Assembly (NCBI GenBank): GCA_951799405.1
Contig: OX637332.1
Span: forward strand, 16,621,001-16,685,000
Source: Agapetus fuscipes
Taxonomy: Eukaryota; Arthropoda; Insecta; Trichoptera; Glossosomatidae
Length of the DNA: 64,000 nt
Direction of reading: 5' to 3'
A program made the position numbers and the translations under genes. Under the pieces are notes generated by a model. The model made no database searches. It had not been told where the DNA came from and saw nothing but the letters and a program-made list of their open reading frames with translations. Of this stretch, positions 55,271 through 64,000 are shown in pieces. The stretch's first letter is position 1. Every line of letters starts with the position of its first letter.

Positions 55271-57160
55271 ACTAACCAGCCAAGCCAACAACCCCACAAT
55301 GAAAAAGCTTGCTCGCAATTATATCTCGCTTGCCGCAGTTCAGTTTAAGATTTTCAGATATGTTTAAGAGCGCTTGCATAATCACCTAAAGCAAGATCAT
55401 CAGATCGAGTTTATTCATTATGCTTCATTCATTCAATTTTAAAGTGAAAATTGCATCCATCAAGAGAAATAATACTTGTTTCTTCAAAACACAGATTATG
55501 AATATTTTAATTATATTTTGCCATTATACAATGAGTTTAATTAAGGGCATGAACTTCTTTACTAACAAGCACTAAAGCCTAACTATGCAAATGAGACTTA
55601 CAGATAATCCATATTGAAGATGTATTTTTATGAAAATGAAGAAATATATAATCGTTTTGGTATTTGTTAGAAATTTCAGTAGAATGCTGCATTATCAGTG
55701 TAAGTCTCATTGCATATTTTTAATCTCGCCTGCACATTGCCAGCCCAGCCATTATTCATAGTGAATTGCTTTGTGTAGAATTTACCATTTGAGTGATAAA
55801 ACTGTTACATATTTAAACAAACCACTCTACGTAGATGCAAAAATCAAGTGAAACAAAAACCGTCACAACAGACTCTCCATTAAATTTAACAAAATTCAAC
55901 TTTAAAACTTTTGCTATTACTACAAAAGTGACAACGAAAAATAATCAAATACACACAATCTTGCACCTCCATGAATGAATACTTCATAAAAAAAACTCTT
56001 ATAAACAAAGTAGAATTTAGTGTTGACGATAAACGCTTAAAAGTAATTGAGAGCTTACGTGCACTGTACAGATAGTTGCTAACCAGACTGAAGTGCCTCC
56101 TCTCTAAAACTCTAAACGACGAGGGTGACGTTCAGTGATCACAGTGGACCATGAAAATATTATATAAGAAGTCACCCTTACTAAGTGCATGTGACACTTT
56201 AAAAACTTTCGCATTGTTTTTAATCACAAATATTTGCTCCAAGAGTGCTAAAATTTAAAATATACACTAACAGCCTGTTTTTTAAGCACTAAGCATACTA
56301 TTTTAGTACGGGAGATTCTGTCCTGATAATTTTATTCTTGATGCATAAATGACAGGCGTGAAGTTTTACCAAATATGGTTATACTAGTTCTAACTATTAT
56401 CAACACAATATTAGTGAAGAATTTTTAAAATTTAAAACTTACATACCTCTATAAAATATTTTATAAAACAAAAATTTAATCTTCAAATAAGCGCATGTAA
56501 GATTTAAAAGATTGAGAAAACTTTATTGGAAGCCGAAACTTCCTATTATCTAGTGTAAACCTATTCTATGATCATAAATAATAATAAAAAAAAGGTCAAT
56601 TTCTAAAGGGATGAAAAAAGTTTTTCCCAATTTCTCATTTAAACTTACTGACATTAACTGATTTTCGTTCATTTTATTTTCAAAGAAAAGAATAGCTCAT
56701 TTTCAGAAGATTAAATTTGACCAATTTTTCCACAATTTTATCAAACACCGCAATAATTTGATGTTTACAAGTCTCTTAAGAGAAAAAAATACTTCATTTG
56801 AAATACAATTCAAAGCTTTCTAAATTCAAATTTTAGCATAAGGGAGGGAGAATACATTTATTTTATTTTTCCTTTAAAGAAGAGCTTTGCACTAGATAAA
56901 TCTACAATAATTAGTAATAGCATTGGTGCCTACTCACTATTAAAATATGCAAAATAATTCCAACTAGGCCTATCACCATGCAACATGCTTTTTTTGCAAA
57001 AAGCTAATCGCCAATTAAATATGTACAGCATAATTATTAAATAGTATTATGAAACTCTATACTTTCTTAATTATTAATTAATCACTTATACACTTTTTTG
57101 ATCAAATGTGTTTCGCTCACATTTTAAAATATTTTCTTTTTGAATTTTTAAAGCCCTTAG
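55271..57160 (+). other. Downstream of Hyperkinetic; likely 3' UTR then intergenic
   Basis: No gene seen. AATAAA at about 56583 could terminate the long isoforms. The rest is AT-rich. Confidence 0.4.
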
Positions 57161-57250
57161 AATAGGACTGTCCACACATGGTTTTTTCATATTTGTATAT
57201 TTCAAATGCCAGTCTAAACATTCAGCAAAACCGTTCCGATAAAACCTAAT

Positions 57251-58187
57251 CAGTGTTATTCATTAGATTCCGCCCATACCTGTTTAGTGCGAGATTTTGA
57301 GAAACCGATTTAAATCTGTACCAGCCCGCTAAACCAAAATAAATAAAAAGGTGATTCATTAGCGAAATACGTACATTTTTTTTTTGGTTTACCGAATCCT
57401 GCTTAAACAGACTTCCGGTAGCTTTTTCTGTATGAAAAAATACGAAATGCTCGACATTTATGTAGGTATTTTGGAGTCTATGAAATTTTTTGAGGTTTTT
57501 GTGGGTTTTTGGATGGTTTTTGACAACTTTCGGAGACGCTCGGAAGAATTTGGGTAAACGCCCCCTCCCGAATGTTTCTCGACACTCCAGCTGACAAACT
57601 CATGTCGGCTGCGACTTCGAATGAACTAAAAATGGAAACAAGTATTTTTCAATGCATGACTTCATTGTGGCTTCAGGTTTTGGCTGTAGGCATCACGAAG
57701 AAAATCTCAAAGATGGGCCTGCATACTTCATTTACAAGAAAAGTGACAGTTTTACAAAATTGGCGACATGAAAAATAACACGACGCGGCATCTGTCACTT
57801 TTTTTCTTGTCACAGTTTTTATATTTGTTTCGTTGCTGCATGCCCTCAATTTGTTGTTATAGTGTAAAATTCTAATGTTTTAAAGTTACTGTAATTGCCG
57901 AAACTCTTATTTGATTCATAAATCTTTTATTCTGAAAGTTATCTCGTACATTACGATCAGCTGGGGAATGAGGAAGATCGCCATTTTGCGTATGTCGATC
58001 TAGTTTAGAACGAAATAAACCTACTCGGAGGTGGTTTACAAATGTGATCATGTTTTGAAACACGTTTAGTGTTAAACTGAATTATAAAGTTTTTATGAAT
58101 CACCTTTTTTGTAAATTGAGATTAAATCGAGAAATTAAACCAGATCTCTAAAGAAATCTGGTTTAAAAATTCTAATGCATAACACTG
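57251..58187. mobile_element. TIR element (about 937 bp) with nested inner TIRs
   Basis: Outer ends cagtgttattcattaga and tctaatgcataacactg are inverted copies with one mismatch. Inside, aaaaaggtgattcatta (57345) and tatgaatcacctttttt (58094) form a second inverted pair. Flanking 8-mers aacctaat and aacgacat match only 5 of 8. The CAGTG start suggests hAT but this is uncertain. Confidence 0.6.
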
Positions 58188-58929
58188 AACGACATCATGC
58201 GAAATTCCGAACTGGCATACATTTGTAATTTATTCAATTCAGAACCATGCCTTGCAACACGCACATCAAAAGTACATATATGTTTTTTACCACGTCTTAT
58301 CATGGCTGAACAAACACAATGTGTAAGGCGGAAAAATTGATAGTGGCTATTAAAAAACTTGTCGTGAATATCCCTTGCTTGTAGATACCTACAAAAGAGA
58401 TACGAAAAACTAAGCTTGATTAACTATTACTGTTTAACCCTTCAACTATGGGTGACACACATAGGCATCAAGTGTAAACTTGCATGCAGTGCAGCTGTCA
58501 ATCATAGACGTCATTAAACTTTGAACTTATCCCTGACATTGTTCAAGAATTCAAAAGTCTGCAAGTGGAAATATGTACTAAACCCTTGCGATTTTTGTTC
58601 TTGAATAACTAATACATGTGACTGTTCACATAGTTTGAAGTGTTCAATCAATGAAGGTAGGAAATCTATAAATGTTTTTTTTTAAATGTACTTGAAAAAG
58701 TATACCTTAAGTATTCATATAGCCAGAATATTCAGAAGCAAAAAGGTTAATGACTGCGTACCCAGTACCAAAGTTTATTTCGCTTGTTCATTTTTAATGA
58801 TAACAGAAATGTAATTACAATAAAAAATCATTAATTTCCATTGCTGGGCATTTACAAAGCCAATATGAATTTAATAGCAGTAGAATATTCCTGATTTAAA
58901 ATCATTTATATCTGCAAGAGGCTTTAGGC

Positions 58930-59185
58930 CAGAGGTGCCCATACTTTTTCTTGAGGAGATCGACCTAGCAAAAATTTATGAATAGGAGATCGACATTTTA
59001 ACTGTTTAGCCCAGGGGTGTCCAACTCAAAATCGTGGCAATTGCCAAATCTGTATAAAATCTCTAACATTACAAAAATAAATTTTCTTTTGCAAAAAAAC
59101 TACTGTTTTAAGGTTGATCACTGAAATTTTTTGATATCCTCGGCGATCGGCTTTAAAGCCTTTCGCGATCGACCGCGCACCTCTG
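58930..59185. mobile_element. Small hAT MITE (256 bp)
   Basis: Ends cagaggtgc and gcacctctg, flanked by ctttaggc and ctctaggc (7 of 8 identical, the expected hAT 8-bp duplication). Inside, caggggtgtccaactc at 59014 is another classical hAT-type terminus, so two elements may be nested. Subterminal gagatcgac repeats occur at the left and cgatcgac at the right. Confidence 0.78.
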
Positions 59186-59263
59186 CTCTAGGCCATATCC
59201 AAATATAGACAATAATTTGACAATCAAATATGGAAAACAACCATGTGTGGCCAGCCTAAAGGA

Positions 59264-59874
59264 GTTAAAATAAAATTAATTATAAAAAAATAAACTTTGG
59301 AAACCTCAAGATTATTTTTAATTTTTATACTAAAAAAAAAGTTTTTTAGAGCATTTGGCTTCTTAGAAAGAATATAAACCTAATAAAACCACACAACTTG
59401 TATCAATACTGATCAATGGATGGAAACGTGCCGGATAGCTAATCTGTCCAAAACTGTTCCGATAAGTTTAATTTATTTTTATTTTCTACAATTCTTTATT
59501 TTTCGATAAAGAAAAATTGCACCTTTTTTTTGCTTAATGATAGGCTCTCAAGGTATATGCACAGCTTGAATCAAGTGCATGTAAGGGTGTTATAGATAAA
59601 AGTTAAGACGTTCGATTTTTCAACATTCATGTTTTAATTTTACAACAGTCATTAAAACAACACTTTACTCTTTCTTGAAGCTCAAAAATACAAGCCACAT
59701 GGCTTCGATTTAGTTGATTTTGTGAAATTGCTAACAAATTATAGGTAAGTTTTATAAATTTTCTACTCAAAATTATATCATAATATTTCACGTATAGGTA
59801 TCTAATTGAAAAAACATCAGGTCATAGCAAAATAATGCATTCCGGCACGTTCATAAGTACAATTTCAATTTGAA
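59264..59874. other. AT-rich intergenic, nothing recognised
   Basis: Only simple AT-rich sequence. Confidence 0.35.
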
Positions 59875-60200
59875 TACCGGTCTATAACTCAGTTGGTAGA
59901 GTGCTTGCATTCCATACCGTGAGCTCGGATTCGAATCCCGCCGTGGGTGTTAGAAATGATTACCCGTTTCGGTGTCTATTTCAAACCCCAAAATAAAATA
60001 CCAGCAAGGTTTACTCAGCCTTCACAAAAAATGAGTACCAGCCCCCTCGGGAGCTGGGAATCCCCACTTCAAATGAAGTGGTTAGCGTAAGGCCGGCCCC
60101 CTTACCTATAAAAATAAATAGGTTCCACTCGCCACATACGAAACCCTTCGGGAATAACGCGGCAAGAAGTTACGCTTTATGTATAGCTTAGTTGCGTTTT
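59875..60200 (+). mobile_element. SINE S1, near full length
   Basis: Head with A box (ataactcagttggtagagtg) and B box (ggattcgaatccc), body blocks as at 16443 (ccgtttcggtgtctatttca, cttcacaaaaaatgagtacc, acccttcgggaataacgcgg), ending gcttagttgcg. The best preserved S1 with 16443. Confidence 0.88.
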
Positions 60201-60825
60201 TTTTATTATGAATAAAATCTTTCAAACCGATTAGTTACTACACATATTATGTAGGCATACTAAGCTTAAATCAATTTTCAAAGTAAATTTTGTATTTTGA
60301 CTTTGCAACTTTATTTTTGTTTGTCTTGTAGGGATGGCTAGTTTCAAGTTGGTTGGTAATAAGTAATTATGAATTATGAAATCTAGATGAACGAATGGGC
60401 ATCCTTCCAAATATAAATTATTCATTCAATTTGTAATTGAAATAAAATTTAGATAAGGATTATAGGATAGTAAGAACGGGGGACGGAAAAATGAACAAAA
60501 ATATCAATGTTATAATAACACTTGTATCATTTAAATTAGATTCTACTTTTGCTTTTGTAAAGAGCTGTACTTCAAACAGCTCTTTTCTCACTGTAATGCA
60601 GACACCAAATCAAAGTATTGTAAACTACATAATATTCATGTTACTCATTAAATTACTGTCTATGTTACATAAATCTATTCTAATTATTGTGAAACATTGT
60701 TTATATCTATCATAATAACCAAAGGTACAAAAATAGTATCTTTCTCACTGTCAAACACCAATAACATTTATTATAAATATTATAATGATTGTCTGTGTCT
60801 ATGTTATATTATTATTGTAAAGCAG

Positions 60826-60960
60826 CTGATATATGTCTCTGATGAAGAACCTGACTTGGTACATTGGGCAGCCATTATCGATGGAAACTACAAAACAAAA
60901 TGGCGGCCTCGAGGGATGACGACTGTAGCCCCCGTGTGTATCAACGTAATACAAATATAA
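60826..60960 (+). CDS. Candidate terminal exon, gene unknown
   Basis: After a possible acceptor (gtaaagcag at 60823-60825) a phase 0 frame reads LIYVSDEEPDLVHWAAIIDG then NYKTKWRPRGMTTVAPVC and INVIQI, TAA. It is GC-richer than the flanks and AATAAA follows at 61075-61080. No family recognised and no partner exon found. It cannot join Hyperkinetic in phase. It may be a retrocopy remnant or the end of a gene whose other exons I did not detect. Confidence 0.35.
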   Translation: MIYVSDEEPDLVHWAAIIDGNYKTKWRPRGMTTVAPVCINVIQI

Positions 60961-61574
60961 TCAAATAACCTGTAGGTAATCATGTAAAATGTATATTTTG
61001 CCCGTATGGTTGTAATAAGCATTGTAAACAATTGAAATTTTTAAATTAACATGGTAGCTAAACGCAATGATGAAAATAAATGATTCACTTCACCGGCAAA
61101 AATTGTAATGTACACCTGGAATATGTAATTATCTTTTGGATTGAAAGCAACTTCTGCTAGCTATTATGTTGATTTTTTTTATAAATACAAACATATAAAT
61201 GAATTTTATTTGGCTGTATTATGTATGTAGAGTTGCAATATATCTCCTTTGTACGTAAGAATTTTTTCATGAAATAAATATTATGTGTTTACATAATTCA
61301 ACAAAAATATTAACAGAGATCTGATTTTACTAACAAATATTACACTCACCATCCAAATAAATCTGACTATCCCTCTTGGTGTTTATGATATTATACAGTG
61401 ATTGATGTAGTAGATATGTGTGATATAATTTACCAATATAATGACATATTTTTCAAAGAATCTTATGGATATAATCAAATAATTAGCAAAATTATTCCCA
61501 GACAGATTTTAACATCACTTTCATCATATTCCCTTATATATTCACTTAAATATATTCACCAAAAATTTGATTTT
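60961..61574. other. AT-rich, nothing further recognised
   Basis: Possible 3' UTR of the candidate exon up to about 61100, then unassigned. Confidence 0.35.
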
Positions 61575-61890
61575 TTAATGAAATAAAATAAAATGTATTT
61601 TGTTTAAATTCACAGTGAGTTTATTATTATATTTTAATCACAACATGTTTTGGGACTGCAATACGTCCCATCTTCAGGTGAAAATATAAACTGACATGAG
61701 ACATACAACGTAATAATGGTCACAGTAGGTACCTATGTTTAATTATATATAGATAGGGAGGGGGTGTATGGGGGCGGAGCTATAGTGGAAATAGTGAAAG
61801 GAGGGGCGATGTTTTGGGAAATGTTGTGATTAAAATATAATAATAAACTCACTCTGAATTTAAACAAATAACTTTTTATTTTATTTAAAA
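61575..61890. mobile_element. MITE with long TIRs and a G-rich core
   Basis: Left gtttaaattcacagtgag...atcacaacat (61602-61645) and right atgttgtgat...gaatttaaac (61821-61865) are inverted copies of about 45 bp with one mismatch. The inversion extends outward into aaataaaataaaa. The core (61750-61780) has several G-runs (gggagggggtgtatggggg). No ORF. Confidence 0.8.
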
Positions 61891-64000
61891 TGGACTTTCA
61901 CGAAGTAACTGTCAAAAATCTACATAATATTGATTTTTCAACTTTAAAATTGATGTTCTAATTGTGAAAAATCCACAGTTTTCACAGCTAACTTTGAGAT
62001 GTCGCAGCTTCATACTAGACTATCATTGACAATAAAAAAAGTTTTACTGTTGATGGTCATAGAAAGTAATTTCTCTCTAGATGATATTTCAGTATTATGA
62101 ATATTTATGGAAATCATAAATATTTACAGCTACTTTAAAAGTTATTAAATTTACAATATACCAAATCAACCTTTTATTTGTATATTATACTTTTACCTTT
62201 TTAGAATCAATTTCAATTTGAATGTGATTTCAAATTAAACTAATAATCTTTCATTGGGTAATACCTTTTTTAGCTCAAAGCACTTCCTCACTTGCATTTG
62301 ATGCTCAATATTTATAAATTCGGTACCTACAATTGAAATCCAACTAAGATTGATTTTTTCAAAGATGAATAAAATGAAATAAGACAAAAGTTATAAACAA
62401 CAACCTGTTCTCAATACTTTTCAGGCAGCTGAATGCAAACTTATGGACGACTTATGTATTGGTGTCTATTCTATTTTGATGTTTACTGCATGTGGAATTA
62501 CATAAACCTTATGATTGTCACTCCCAGTGTTTAATAAAATAACTGTAATTTCTCATACAATATTCCAATATTATTCATACAAATAAAATATGAGTACTTC
62601 TAAAATATCTGTACATACAGGGATACCTTACTCAGAATCATACACAATGTATTTTGGCGAAAAAAAAATTATATGTTTGTGACCTAACTCACTCTTAATG
62701 TGAAAATGGACTTGGAACAAATCCCATGGAAAAGAAAATTGTGACGTCACACAGCCAGGGAGCTAAGGAAAAGGTTAACTAATATTTCATTATTGGTTGC
62801 TAAGAACCTAGTCACTAAGGCCTGTGAAGTTTGCCAAAAAATCTGATTTTGTATTTAATGCCAAATCTATTATTTTAATTTTCATCCTAAAAAACATCAA
62901 AATTCTTAATCAAAAAAACTATTTAAATTTTACAACTTATTTTGATAATAGTTTTAAAGCTAATTAATTATCCAATATTTATCACATTAAATTCCATCTG
63001 CAGTTTGTCATTTAGGTTAAAAAAATCTCTATTATTTTAATCCAATCCAGTCAAACAGTTTTTTATCCTGAATGTGATTCAAAAGATAAAAAAAACAATT
63101 TTGGTGTGGATAAACATACTAGGTATTTTTTTTATAAAATCTATAGAAAATTACTTTGTTTCATTGAAAAGGAAGAGAAGTTGTATGATTTCATGAGATT
63201 TGGCTGTTCGAAAAACGCACTGCCAATCATGCAAAATTTGCATTTTCCAATAGTTAATAATGAAGATTTCATAAATTCAATCCTGATTTCCTTACTTCTT
63301 TTATCGGTGAGATTTCAAGTTTTTTCATATATTATTTTTTCCTTTTTCAACTTGAAATGAAATATTACAAAAAATAACTTAGCAGCACTTTGTTATAACT
63401 GCTAGCTACAAAGCTCAAAACTGATTGTACACGGTGACTATAATTCACATTTTTTACTGTTTTTGTAGATGTACTATTATTGGCTAAATTTTAATCATTT
63501 TTACCTTAGAGTATTACATATACTTGGAGAGAGAGTTAATAAATATTATCCCAAAATAACAACTTTGAATAATGTCTTGAAAAAGCTGCACCCTGTTGCC
63601 TTTTCCTATTTCAGATGTGATGTGATGTAGGGCCTATAAATATAGTATATGATCTTGACAATTAGTAAGCAACAGATTAGACATTATCTAAATTGAATTC
63701 TTCCTCTCTGGTAAATAGTAAATACTCTAAGTTTATGACTATGAATCTTGGAGTAAGCACGTTTATATAAAACAAGAGATTTTCACTATCCGCCCCTGTG
63801 AGCTCTCTCTTATTACTAAAATATAAACCTGATAATACTTCATGACTTTTATTAATCAACCTTCTTCTGCACTATTCAAAAACCAAAACCTTTTAAACCA
63901 AAGTCAAAGGTTGAGATTGGCAGTCTGAACAAGCTGAAATGGTAACGGACTAACTTAATTAAGGCTAGAAAATACAAAAGCAGGTAAGTATTAACAACTT
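61891..64000. other. AT-rich intergenic to window end
   Basis: No supported gene. A perfect tgtgacgtcaca palindrome lies at 62740-62751. At 62412-62492 a good acceptor (caatacttttcag) is followed by a 26-codon phase 0 frame (AAECKLMDDLCIGVYSILM, then FTACGIT and stop) that could be a tiny terminal exon, too short to call. Confidence 0.35.

Noticed and set aside
62412..62492. 26-codon terminal exon after a strong acceptor
   Set aside because: Too short, no partner exon and no recognisable homologue.

Overview
The window reads as nuclear DNA of an insect, most likely a moth or butterfly. It is AT-rich with GC-richer exons, has standard GT-AG introns, carries two genes recognised by protein (paramyosin and the potassium-channel beta subunit Hyperkinetic), and more than half of the intervening sequence can be assigned to transposable elements. 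The insect call rests on the proteins. The lepidopteran call is inference from the repeat landscape. No prokaryotic features are present.

Layout. 61-916 (+) holds the last two exons of paramyosin; the rest lies left of the window. 12396-13014 (+) holds two coding-looking 3' exons of a gene I do not recognise. 13-23 kb is mostly a pile-up of LINE 3' ends, tRNA-derived SINEs and small DNA transposons. 23194-55270 (+) is a complete gene for Hyperkinetic (Kv beta subunit, aldo-keto-reductase fold). Fourteen exons join with every phase matching, giving a 517-residue short form (stop at 46911) and longer C-terminal forms that use 47640-47732 and 55056-55270. Beyond 55.3 kb there is one unassigned terminal-exon candidate (60826-60960) and more DNA-transposon remnants.

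Repeats. A roughly 250-bp sequence occurs about 20 times. Two copies (28716-29690 and 42524-43605) are continuous with a LINE reverse-transcriptase C-terminal ORF, so the short copies are best read as 5'-truncated LINE 3' ends with a (GATTA)n or (GATTATA)n tail. This repeat hosts a 411-bp tandem array (9045-11790), a 16-bp minisatellite (32018-32790), an 850-bp hAT element with perfect 8-bp target duplications (18633-19482) and a likely solo LTR (37513-37883). Three tRNA-derived SINE families (here S1, S2, S3) are scattered throughout. The 7.3-kb intron before the last Hyperkinetic exon contains an almost complete DIRS-type tyrosine-recombinase retrotransposon (48289-53501, minus strand) with 193-bp inverted terminal repeats and an internal complementary region that reproduces the circle junction.

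Most notable: the in-frame TGA-C at the end of Hyperkinetic exon 12 is followed by a coding-like open frame that reaches a phase-correct splice donor, so stop-codon readthrough and alternative splicing compete as explanations; a GC-AG intron of about 10.8 kb; the DIRS architecture with three separate tandem expansions inside its RT region; and inverted repeat pairs close to Hyperkinetic exons 7 and 11.
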